Shown here piece by piece: positions 1 through 6,109 of a stretch of DNA of 6,486 nucleotides (its first letter is position 1; each line of letters starts with the position of its first letter). The stretch covers positions 1-6,486 of the forward strand of contig JAFYZE010000026.1 in assembly GCA_017548805.1 (NCBI GenBank), given 5' to 3'. The position numbers and the translations under genes were made by a program. The notes beneath the pieces were generated by a model that worked only from the letters and a program-made list of their open reading frames with translations, ran no database searches and was not told the DNA's origin. Origin of the DNA: Bacteroidales bacterium. GTDB taxonomy: Bacteria; Bacteroidota; Bacteroidia; Bacteroidales; UBA932.

Positions 1-794
1 ATCTGGCCGTAGGTATAGGAGTCTGCGAACTCGACGAACTTGGAAATCGTCTGCACGGCAGCGCTGGCGGAAGCGGTGACCGAAGCCTTTCCTGCAGTAC
101 CGCGCTTGGTGGTGACGAGGATGACGCCGTTGGCGCCACGCACACCGAACACAGCGGTAGCAGAAGCGTCCTTGAGGACGGAAATGCTTTCGATCTCGTT
201 GGCATCCAGCTGCGAGAACGAACGCTCGACGCCGTCGACGAGCACCAGAGGCTCGGCGCTGTTCAGGGAGCCGATACCACGGATGCGGATGACAGGTTCA
301 TCGGCACCAGGCATACCTGAAGCCTGGACGGCGGAAACGCCGGGGAGGTTTCCCTGAAGGGCGTTTGCGACGTTCGCTACAGGAGCCTTGAGAAGTCCTT
401 CACCGTTTATTGCAGATACCGCACCGGTGATGGTAACCTTCTTCTGCTGGCCGTATGCAACGACCACAGCCTCTTCGAGCGCACTCGTGTCAGGCTCCAT
501 CGTGATGGTAATGGTCTGCCCGGTAACCTGGATCACCTGCGTAGTGTAACCTACGCAAGAGATCTCGAGCGTTGCCCCACTGGGAACGGACGGGAGCACG
601 AAGTTACCGTCCATGTCGGTGATCGTTCCGGTCCTGGTCCCTTGTATGACCACTCCGGCTCCGATCAACCCTTCTCCCAGTTCATCCAGGACCTTGCCTT
701 GCACGCGAAGGTTCTGGGCGAAAGAGTGCCCGGGCATCAGGAGCAAGAGCGCCATGAGTCCGAACACAAGAGATAATTTTCTCCTTTTCATCAT
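1..794 (-). CDS. SusC/RagA-family TonB-linked outer membrane transporter, N-terminal part (runs off left edge)
   Basis: This is the first 264 codons of a SusC-like outer-membrane channel, which imports oligosaccharides using TonB energy, normally under a SusD lipoprotein lid. The protein starts with a signal peptide: MMKRRK, a hydrophobic run at residues 7-20, and probable cleavage after SFA (about residue 26). A carboxypeptidase-regulatory-like (CarboxypepD_reg) domain follows at about 29-102, then a TonB-box-like stretch (EEAVVVAYG, 107-115). The plug domain starts at about 117 and contains the hallmark SusC motif NEIESISVLKDASATAVFGVRGANG (199-223; key residues ISVLKDA, RGANG). Family members are about 1000 residues, so roughly three quarters, including the beta-barrel, lies outside the window. 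Two adjacent ATGs (792-794 and 789-791) could start translation; I chose the outer one. It lies 60 nt after the symporter stop codon with no terminator visible between, so co-transcription is likely. Family certain; substrate inferred from neighbours. Confidence 0.95.
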   Translation of the reverse strand, partial: MMKRRKLSLVFGLMALLLLMPGHSFAQNLRVQGKVLDELGEGLIGAGVVIQGTRTGTITDMDGNFVLPSVPSGATLEISCVGYTTQVIQVTGQTITITMEPDTSALEEAVVVAYGQQKKVTITGAVSAINGEGLLKAPVANVANALQGNLPGVSAVQASGMPGADEPVIRIRGIGSLNSAEPLVLVDGVERSFSQLDANEIESISVLKDASATAVFGVRGANGVILVTTKRGTAGKASVTASASAAVQTISKFVEFADSYTYGQ

Positions 795-854
795 TTTCGG
801 GTTAAGTTAATAGTTAGAGTATTGTTAATGTTAAATGAATCTGTATGTTATAGT
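795..854 (-). promoter_or_regulatory. AT-rich 60-nt leader before the SusC gene with repeated TTAAC
   Basis: The gap between the symporter stop and the SusC start is AT-rich. Read on the minus strand, it carries TTAAC four times (plus-strand GTTAA at 801-805, 806-810, 824-828 and 830-834), as two close pairs about 23 nt apart, and a partial fifth copy at 813-816. I see no convincing -7/-33 promoter, no Shine-Dalgarno sequence and no terminator. An unstructured AT-rich leader fits efficient translation in Bacteroidota; a regulatory role for the repeats is unproven. Confidence 0.3.
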
Positions 855-2234
855 TTACTTCAGATTGCGTTTGACTGCCAGTTCTTCCTGGATCTTCTCC
901 ATGCGCGACTTGGTGAGAGGATAGAAGAACACGAATACGACGGCCAGGGCCGCGACGGCCGCGGGCACCCAGCTCATGAGTATCCACAGGCCCTTGACGG
1001 CCTCGGCCGTCTGGACGGCGCCGGCGGCGGTGTTGTAGCCGAATGCGCCCAGGAGGGCCATCACGGCATATCCGCCGAACGCGCCGCCGAACTTCTGCGC
1101 CATGGAGGCGGAGGAGAAGATCAGGCCGGTGGAAGCCGTGCCGTCACGGTTCTCGGCGAAGTCGCTGACGTCGGCGTACATGCTCCACACGAGAGGAGAG
1201 ATGATGCCCGTGAAGATGCTTATCACCACCTGCAGGACTATCATCCACCAGTATCCGGTCTTGGGAACGAAGAAGAACGCTATGCTGAGGACTATCAACG
1301 CAGCGAAACTGAGCATGTAGGTGGTCTTCTTGCCGAGCGCCTTGGCGATCGGGGTCGTCATGGCCACGCCTATCATGTTGCATACCTCACCGATGGAGAG
1401 GAAAAGTCCCGCATAGAACAGGAATCCCCATTTTCCCAGGTTGAGATGCACGTCGGGGCCGATGACGTCGTTGAAGAAATACGCCACGGTCGAGCCCCTG
1501 ACGGTGTTGAAGAGGTTGGAACACAGGGCCGCGCCGATGAGTATCCACCAGGGCGCGTTGTGGACCAGGCTCTTGAAGTCGGAAGCGATGGAGGATGTCG
1601 CTCCCGAATGGAGTTTCTCACGCGTCATCGTGAAACTGAGCAGGAACAGCAGGAGGCAGAATCCCGCGATAACCATCATCGCGTGCTGCCATCCGGCCGG
1701 AGCGGAATATCCTCCCAGGGCATTGCAGAGCGGCTCCCAGCAGAACAGGGCTATGAACGAGCCGCCGTAGGCGAAGAACATGCGGAACGAGCTCAGCACC
1801 GTCTTGGTGTCGGAGTCGTCCGTCATCACTCCCAGCATGGCGCCGTAAGGGACGTTGATGCCGGTATAGACCGTCATCATCAGGATGTACGTGACATAGG
1901 CCCAAACAAGCTTCACGGTGGGGCTGGCGTTCGGGGTCGTGAACAGCAGGACGCCGCACAGCGCGAACGGCAGGGCCATGTACAGGAGGTATGGACGGTA
2001 CTTGCCCCACCTGGTGCGGGTGCGGTCCGCTATGATGCCCATCATAGGGTCGGAGACCGCGTCCCAGATCCTGGTCACGACAAGCAGGACTCCGACCTGA
2101 TCGAGCCGCAGGCCGAAGATGTTGGAGTAGAAGAAGGGCAGGTAATAGGAGAATATCTTCCAGAACATCGAGGAAGACATGTCGCCGAAGCCATATCCTA
2201 TCTTCTCACTGAGAGATGTCTTGATGGTGCCCAT
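855..2234 (-). CDS. GPH-family (MelB-like) sugar:cation symporter, major facilitator superfamily
   Basis: This 459-residue inner-membrane protein probably imports a disaccharide from the periplasm using a sodium or proton gradient. It has the usual GPH length and opens with the family N-terminus (SEKIGYGFGDMSS, residues 9-21). The signature WDAVSDPMMG at 57-66, followed by RTRTRWGKYRPY (71-82), matches the melibiose permease region in which two aspartates four residues apart bind the cation; here they are D58 and D62. The NVPYGAM motif at 127-133 is typical of GPH proteins for glycosides and xylosides, with Asn127 where MelB has a sugar-site Asp. Many hydrophobic stretches fit about 12 membrane helices. 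The ATG lies 4 nt after the GH130 stop codon, so translation is probably coupled. A GH130-transporter pair is known from Bacteroides mannan loci, which suggests mannobiose or mannosyl-glucose as the cargo. Family very likely; substrate inferred. Confidence 0.92.
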   Translation of the reverse strand: MGTIKTSLSEKIGYGFGDMSSSMFWKIFSYYLPFFYSNIFGLRLDQVGVLLVVTRIWDAVSDPMMGIIADRTRTRWGKYRPYLLYMALPFALCGVLLFTTPNASPTVKLVWAYVTYILMMTVYTGINVPYGAMLGVMTDDSDTKTVLSSFRMFFAYGGSFIALFCWEPLCNALGGYSAPAGWQHAMMVIAGFCLLLFLLSFTMTREKLHSGATSSIASDFKSLVHNAPWWILIGAALCSNLFNTVRGSTVAYFFNDVIGPDVHLNLGKWGFLFYAGLFLSIGEVCNMIGVAMTTPIAKALGKKTTYMLSFAALIVLSIAFFFVPKTGYWWMIVLQVVISIFTGIISPLVWSMYADVSDFAENRDGTASTGLIFSSASMAQKFGGAFGGYAVMALLGAFGYNTAAGAVQTAEAVKGLWILMSWVPAAVAALAVVFVFFYPLTKSRMEKIQEELAVKRNLK

Positions 2235-2238
2235 GCAA

Positions 2239-3399
2239 CTATAGGTTTAAGTTTTTGTTTATAAGCGCGTTAAGTCTTCGGACGCTGTCCCCTGTCGTAA
2301 AACCGTCGGGGGCGGTGCCCATGCAGTAGTCCACCAGCCTGTCCACGGACGACGTCGCAACGTGCATCCGGGTGTCGCTGGAGGCGTAGTAGATGTAGAC
2401 CGTGCCGTCGGGGTCGGCGATCCATCCGTTGGAGAACAGGACGTTCATCACGTCCCCGACGTACTCCTCCCCCTCCGGGGCCATGAAGAACCCGGCGGGC
2501 TCGGCTATGACTCTGGAAGGGTCATCGAGCGCAGTCATATATAGGTAAAGTACGTAGCGCAGCCCGCTCGCGCACCTGCGCACGCCGTGCGCGAGATGCA
2601 GCCAGCCCCTGTACGTGCGGATGGGGGCGGGGCCTTCGCCGTTCTTGACTTCCTTTACGGTATGGTAATGCCTGAGGTTGATGATTTTCTCATCCCTTAC
2701 CTCGGCGCGGGTGATGTCGTCCACCAGGGCCCAGCCGATGCCGCCGCCGTTGCCGGCATCGATGAATCCGTCCTGTGGACGGGTGTAGAATGCATATTTG
2801 CCGTCGACGAACTCCGGATGGAGGACGACATTGCGCTGCTGCGAGGCGCTCACGAGGTCCGGCAGCCGCTCCCAGGTGACGAAGTCACGGGTGCGGGCTA
2901 TGCCGGCCGCGGCGACGGCCGATGACAGGTCGCCCGGAGCCGCCGCAGGGTCCTTGCGCTCCACGCAGAAGACGCCGTAGATCCATCCGTCCTCATGGGC
3001 GGTCAGCCTCATGTCATAGACGTTCGTGGCCGGTTCTCCCCACTCAGGCATGGTGACGGGACGGTCCCAGAAGCGGAAATTGTCCACGCCGTCGGGACTC
3101 TCAGCCATCGCAAAGAACGACTTGCGGTCCGCGCCTTCGACGCGGACGCAAAGCAAGTACTTGTCACCGTATTTGATCGCGCCGGAATTGAAAGTGGCGT
3201 GTATGCCGAAGCGCTCCTCCAGATAGGGATTGGACGCTTCGTCGAGGTCGTAGCGCCAGAACAGCGGCGCATGCGCGGCGGTGAGAACGGGATTGGCATA
3301 CCTCTCGTAGACGCCGTTGACGTACAGGGCGGCGTTACGCTTCTTCAGAAGCTCTTCGTGGTCCTTCCTGAGGACCCTGAGTTTTTCCTCGAATGTCAT
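2239..3399 (-). CDS. GH130 phosphorylase, probable 4-O-beta-D-mannosyl-D-glucose phosphorylase (GH130_1-like)
   Basis: Enzymes of this type split beta-1,4-mannosyl-D-glucose with phosphate to mannose-1-phosphate and glucose, in the cytoplasm. The 386-residue protein has no signal peptide and is close to the length of the characterised Bacteroides fragilis enzyme (about 390). Family sequence runs throughout: ANPVLTAAHAPLFWRYDL (35-52), NSGAIKYGDKYLLCVRVEGADRKSFFA (71-97), NVYDMRLT (126-133), HPEFVDGKYAFYTRPQDGF (194-212), KNGEGPAPI (252-260) and a C-terminal DVMNVLFSNGW and YYASSDTRMHVATS (316-326, 338-351). Asp129 in NVYDMR corresponds to the general-acid Asp131 of the B. fragilis enzyme. Basic residues around 169, 207 and 244-246 are candidates for phosphate contacts. 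The HAPLFWRYDL and VEGADRKSFF segments look like subfamily 1 (mannosyl-glucose) rather than the mannooligosaccharide group. The gene lies 19 nt after the regulator gene and 4 nt before the symporter gene. Family near certain; exact substrate probable. Confidence 0.93.
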   Translation of the reverse strand: MTFEEKLRVLRKDHEELLKKRNAALYVNGVYERYANPVLTAAHAPLFWRYDLDEASNPYLEERFGIHATFNSGAIKYGDKYLLCVRVEGADRKSFFAMAESPDGVDNFRFWDRPVTMPEWGEPATNVYDMRLTAHEDGWIYGVFCVERKDPAAAPGDLSSAVAAAGIARTRDFVTWERLPDLVSASQQRNVVLHPEFVDGKYAFYTRPQDGFIDAGNGGGIGWALVDDITRAEVRDEKIINLRHYHTVKEVKNGEGPAPIRTYRGWLHLAHGVRRCASGLRYVLYLYMTALDDPSRVIAEPAGFFMAPEGEEYVGDVMNVLFSNGWIADPDGTVYIYYASSDTRMHVATSSVDRLVDYCMGTAPDGFTTGDSVRRLNALINKNLNL

Positions 3400-3418
3400 G
3401 GTATGCGATCGTTCTGTG

Positions 3419-4297
3419 CTACACTATGGCCATGTTTTTCTTGAACATAGCCCTGAAATCGCGCGGCGTTACCCCGCGCTTGGCCTTGAAGATGCGGTTG
3501 AAATTGGACTGGTTGTTGAAACCGCATTCGTTGCAGATGTCGGATACGCTCTTGGAGGTATCCACCAGCAGGTGGGCGGCGTTGCCCAGCCTGATGTCGA
3601 TGACGTAGTCGGACAGGGTGCTTCCGGTCTGCGTCTTGAAGAAACGGCTGAACGCACACGGGGACATCCCGGCCATGTCAGCCATGGCGGTCAGCGATAC
3701 ATCCTCCTTGAAATGGTCGTAGATGTACCTCTTGACCATCCTCACCCTTTCGTTCTCCTCGCCCGACTCCGACTTCGCAAAGGAACTGCTGGCCAGCACC
3801 TTGGCATTCTCGGAGACGGAGAGCTTGTACATCAGCAGCATGAACTGCATGTACTGGTAGAACTTCTCCTTTATGTCCACGAGCCCGTTGAGCGTGGTAT
3901 ACACGTCCATGATGGTCTCGATGGGGAAGGAAAGTCCCAGGCAAGCGCGGTCGAGCATGCGCTGGATGGAAGTGAACTGGGTCTTGGAGAGAAGGGACGC
4001 CGGGAAAAGGTCGGCAGAGAACTGGATGGTGATCTCGCGGATGTCCTTGGACGTGCAGCGTCCCTGCTGCCATGCATGCTGGAGGTTCTCCCCTCCTATC
4101 AGGACGAGGTCGAATTCGCCTATCTCCTCCAGGCTGTCGCCGACCACCCTCTGCGCACCCGCGGCGTGCTCCACGAAGTTGAGCTCGAAGTCCCGGTGCT
4201 CATGCACCGGGTAGGTGAACTCTGTCTTGTGACGCTCCACGATGTAGAAGCAGTCCTTGTCTGACAAGGGAGTGATCTCTTTAAGTACGTCGGTCAT
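3419..4297 (-). CDS. AraC-family transcriptional regulator with N-terminal cupin-like sensor
   Basis: This 292-residue cytoplasmic DNA-binding protein probably senses a sugar and regulates the surrounding operon. The N-terminal half (about 15-100) looks like an AraC-type cupin: PVHEHRDFELNFVE at 30-43 carries the HxH...E pattern (H32, H34, E38), followed by VGDSLEEIGEFDLVLIGG (52-69). A helical linker spans about 105-180. The C-terminal AraC DNA-binding domain is at about 185-286. Its first helix-turn-helix is at about 200-221 (VSLTAMADMAGMSPCAFSRFF) and its second at about 250-270, with the family signature SVSDICNECGFNNQSNFNRIFK and the closing GVTPRDFR (275-282). No signal peptide or membrane segment is visible. 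The gene sits 16 nt after the GH5 stop and 19 nt before GH130, so it is embedded in the operon and would control its own synthesis if it acts on the GH5 promoter. Family certain; effector and target inferred. Confidence 0.95.
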   Translation of the reverse strand: MTDVLKEITPLSDKDCFYIVERHKTEFTYPVHEHRDFELNFVEHAAGAQRVVGDSLEEIGEFDLVLIGGENLQHAWQQGRCTSKDIREITIQFSADLFPASLLSKTQFTSIQRMLDRACLGLSFPIETIMDVYTTLNGLVDIKEKFYQYMQFMLLMYKLSVSENAKVLASSSFAKSESGEENERVRMVKRYIYDHFKEDVSLTAMADMAGMSPCAFSRFFKTQTGSTLSDYVIDIRLGNAAHLLVDTSKSVSDICNECGFNNQSNFNRIFKAKRGVTPRDFRAMFKKNMAIV

Positions 4298-4313
4298 TGG
4301 TATAGGTCAGGTT

Positions 4314-5876
4314 TTATTTCTTGTTCTCCTTGTAAGCCTTGATGAGGGCGTTCTTCAGGGCGGGCATGGTCCACTGGGGGACCTTGCGGTCGTCGCCGTT
4401 GCTGAGGCCCATCCAGTAATAGCACGGGATGTTGTATTTCGCGGCGGCCGAGACATAGCAGGAGGCCTGCTTGGCCAGCTCCGCCTCGGAGCGATTGGCC
4501 GTGTCGGCGCCGAACTCGCCGAGGACGCAAGGGATGCCCTTGCTGACGAGGTAGGTGTTCAGGCCGTCGATGATGCCCCTGACTTCCCTGTCGCAAGCAT
4601 CGTCAAACACTGTCTGGGGATGGGCCGTATCGAATGCGAAATTGTACGGAGCGTAACTGTGGACCTCGGCCATGAGATGGCCTTCGACCGTATCCTCAGG
4701 GAGACGGAATGCTACCAGGGCCTCTTTGGTGGAGCTGGCAGCATAGGTATTGAGAATGAGGTTCCTGTAGGCGTTCTTACCGCCGGTAGCCCTGACGGTG
4801 GCGACAAAATCGGCGTTATACATATTGATGACCTCGTGCGCCTCGGCCGTGGAAGAGTTCCAGGTACCATTGGCATCGAGCATCTCGTTGAAGGACTCGA
4901 ACAGGAGCCTCTGCCCGCAGGATGCGAACTCGGTGGCTATCTGGTTCCAAAGCGAGCAATAACGCTCGCAGACGGACTCGTAGACCTGCCTGTCGGCCCT
5001 GAGCCAGCCGGTAGTAGCCGCACCGGTATCGTGGTGGACATTGAGGATGCAGTACATGCCCTCGTCGAGGACATAGCCTACGACTTCCTTGACCCTGGCC
5101 ATCCAGGCCGGGTCCACGTCATATCCTTCCCATGTAGAAACGTCCCAACGGCCTTTCCAATTCCCTTCACTATCCTGATACCTGGTCACAATGACCGTCC
5201 CCATGTGGGGGTACCAGGTGACCGGCACGCGGATGGCATTGAAACCGGCTTTCTTGAACATATGTATGAGCGCGCGCGTGGCGACGGGCTGCCCCCATGC
5301 TGTCTCATATTCGGTTACCGTACGATTGCCGAAGGCCTCGATCCACATGTTGTCGATCGCGCCGCTGTTGGAATCGAGGGTGTTGCCGAGATTCCAGCCT
5401 ATGCCCATGTTGCGAACTGCGGAAGCGGCTTTCTCCCAATCCTTCGGATCGGCAGGATCCGGTGCGACGGGGTCCGGCATCCAGGTGGAGAAGCGGAAGC
5501 TGATGGCCGCCGCCCCCGGCTGGTCGTGCCTATAGCCCTCAACGGCACCCTCAGGAATGCTGAGCACATAGGAAGTGCCCTCGTTCAATCCGGACACGCT
5601 CACCGTCAAATCAGTACTATATGCTTCGACATTGTCCACCTTCGCTCCGCCGTCGATGCTGATGCGCGACTGCGCGCTCGCGGAACATTTGATGTTCTGG
5701 TCGAACTTGAACACCACCGAAAGGGAGGAATCGTCGATCCCCGAGACTCCGTCCTCCGGGCTGGTAGAGACCAGCGCGGGAGCCGGAGACGGCTCCGGTT
5801 CAGGGGTCTTTTCGCAGGACGCTGCGACGAGGCTGCAAGCCAGCAAAATGCCAAACAGTTTCTTCATAACGGTCAT
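4314..5876 (-). CDS. Surface lipoprotein glycoside hydrolase family 5 (endo-beta-glucanase/mannanase type) with Ig-like domain
   Basis: This is probably the endo-acting enzyme that cuts a beta-1,4-glucan, glucomannan or mannan at the cell surface. A lipoprotein signal peptide (KKLFGILLACSLVAAS) ends at Cys21. The mature protein begins CEKTPEPEPSPAP, an acidic, proline-rich start like Bacteroidota surface-export signals. Residues about 33-131 look like a Big_5-type Ig-like domain (STSPEDGVSGIDDSSLSVVF and LNEGTSYVLSIPEGAVEG). After a Pro/Asp linker (132-146) comes the GH5 barrel to about 516. It begins with NMGIGWNLGNTLD (156-168) and has Arg216, His281/His282, Asn330-Glu331 (acid/base), His406/Tyr408, Glu454 in LGEFGA (nucleophile) and Trp488, so the active site looks intact. 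The opening motif resembles subfamily GH5_4, but NE is followed by MLD rather than the common PR; the subfamily is tentative. An inner ATG at 5865-5867 is an alternative start giving MKKLFG. First gene of the operon. Confidence 0.92.
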   Translation of the reverse strand: MTVMKKLFGILLACSLVAASCEKTPEPEPSPAPALVSTSPEDGVSGIDDSSLSVVFKFDQNIKCSASAQSRISIDGGAKVDNVEAYSTDLTVSVSGLNEGTSYVLSIPEGAVEGYRHDQPGAAAISFRFSTWMPDPVAPDPADPKDWEKAASAVRNMGIGWNLGNTLDSNSGAIDNMWIEAFGNRTVTEYETAWGQPVATRALIHMFKKAGFNAIRVPVTWYPHMGTVIVTRYQDSEGNWKGRWDVSTWEGYDVDPAWMARVKEVVGYVLDEGMYCILNVHHDTGAATTGWLRADRQVYESVCERYCSLWNQIATEFASCGQRLLFESFNEMLDANGTWNSSTAEAHEVINMYNADFVATVRATGGKNAYRNLILNTYAASSTKEALVAFRLPEDTVEGHLMAEVHSYAPYNFAFDTAHPQTVFDDACDREVRGIIDGLNTYLVSKGIPCVLGEFGADTANRSEAELAKQASCYVSAAAKYNIPCYYWMGLSNGDDRKVPQWTMPALKNALIKAYKENKK

Positions 5877-5996
5877 TTTAGCGAAGAGGCATCCTTACGT
5901 TTTCCGTAGTGCCCGATGGTGGTTGGTTGAATCTAACAAAAAATTGGTTTGTGTTGGTATCAGTAAAATTATGACTTGTTATTATTATGTCTGCTG

Positions 5997-6028
5997 CGAA
6001 AATAAGTATTTATTTGCAGAAAAGCAAT
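5997..6028 (-). promoter_or_regulatory. Candidate Bacteroidota-type promoter for the GH5-led operon
   Basis: On the minus strand TATTTTCG (6004-5997) matches five of the six fixed positions of the Bacteroides -7 element TAnnTTTG. ATTG (6028-6025) matches three of four positions of the -33 TTTG, with a 20-nt spacer, which is in the usual range. Transcription would begin near 5990, leaving a leader of about 115 nt before the GH5 start. A second, weaker possibility is the TTTG ending at 5937, with a poor -7 TA. No other gap in the operon is long enough to be as good a promoter region. The match is modest and the region is AT-rich, so this is a proposal only. Confidence 0.35.
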
Positions 6029-6039
6029 ATTATTTTGCA
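6001..6039. repeat. Pair of 18-bp imperfect direct repeats spaced 21 bp
   Basis: Positions 6001-6018 and 6022-6039 match at 13 of 18 positions when shifted by 21 bp; the shared pattern is AAnnAnTATTnnTTTGCA. Two helical turns (about 21 bp) is the classic spacing of half-sites for AraC-type dimers, and an AraC-type regulator is encoded in this operon. The repeats overlap the candidate promoter. The region is AT-rich, which raises the chance of coincidence, though the shared TTTGCA core is less trivial. Confidence 0.4.
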
Positions 6040-6047
6040 CTTCTGCA
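6015..6047. repeat. Short inverted repeat upstream of the GH5 operon
   Basis: TGCAGAA at 6015-6021 is mirrored by TTCTGCA at 6041-6047, giving perfect 7-bp arms separated by 19 bp. A smaller nested pair, GCAA (6024-6027) and TTGC (6035-6038), has the same symmetry with its centre at about 6031. It could be an operator for a dimeric regulator or a weak hairpin. It overlaps the direct repeats and the candidate -33 element, so the two readings compete. Confidence 0.3.
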
Positions 6048-6057
6048 TTTGGCAATG

Positions 6058-6089
6058 AAAAAAGAAGCCGGCCCGCGAGGGTCGGCTTC
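6058..6089 (-). terminator. Intrinsic terminator after infB
   Basis: An inverted repeat with 11-nt arms (6064-6074 and 6079-6089) surrounds a 4-nt loop at 6075-6078. All positions pair except 6071/6082, which is an A-C mismatch when read on the minus strand. On the minus strand the stem is followed directly by six T residues (6063-6058), the form of a rho-independent terminator. It lies 20 nt past the infB stop codon and should separate infB transcription from the sugar operon. On the plus strand no T-run follows, so it acts in one direction only. Confidence 0.88.
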
Positions 6090-6109
6090 CTTCATTTATT
6101 TGTTGCTTA

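Noticed and set aside
40..357. Plus-strand open frame at the left edge
   Set aside because: It lies opposite the SusC N-terminal region, whose plug-domain motifs on the minus strand are unmistakable.
822..2264. 480-codon open frame on the plus strand opposite the symporter gene
   Set aside because: Its translation is rich in Glu, Arg, His and Gly without recognisable domains, and it is a mirror of the GC-rich symporter coding sequence, which has clear family motifs.
3317..4264. 315-codon open frame on the plus strand opposite the AraC-type gene
   Set aside because: Low-complexity, valine- and leucine-rich shadow of a well-supported regulator gene; no domain or start-site signal.
4257..5909. 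550-codon open frame on the plus strand opposite the GH5 gene
   Set aside because: It covers the complement of a gene with an intact GH5 active site, shows no family motif, and arises from codon bias in the minus-strand gene.
5877..6057. Riboswitch or small RNA in the leader of the GH5 gene
   Set aside because: I could not find a conserved riboswitch core or a strong stem apart from the infB terminator; only short repeats are present.
6064..6089. Hairpin as a bidirectional terminator or a mobile-element end
   Set aside because: A T-run follows the stem only on the minus strand, and there is no matching partner repeat or transposase nearby.
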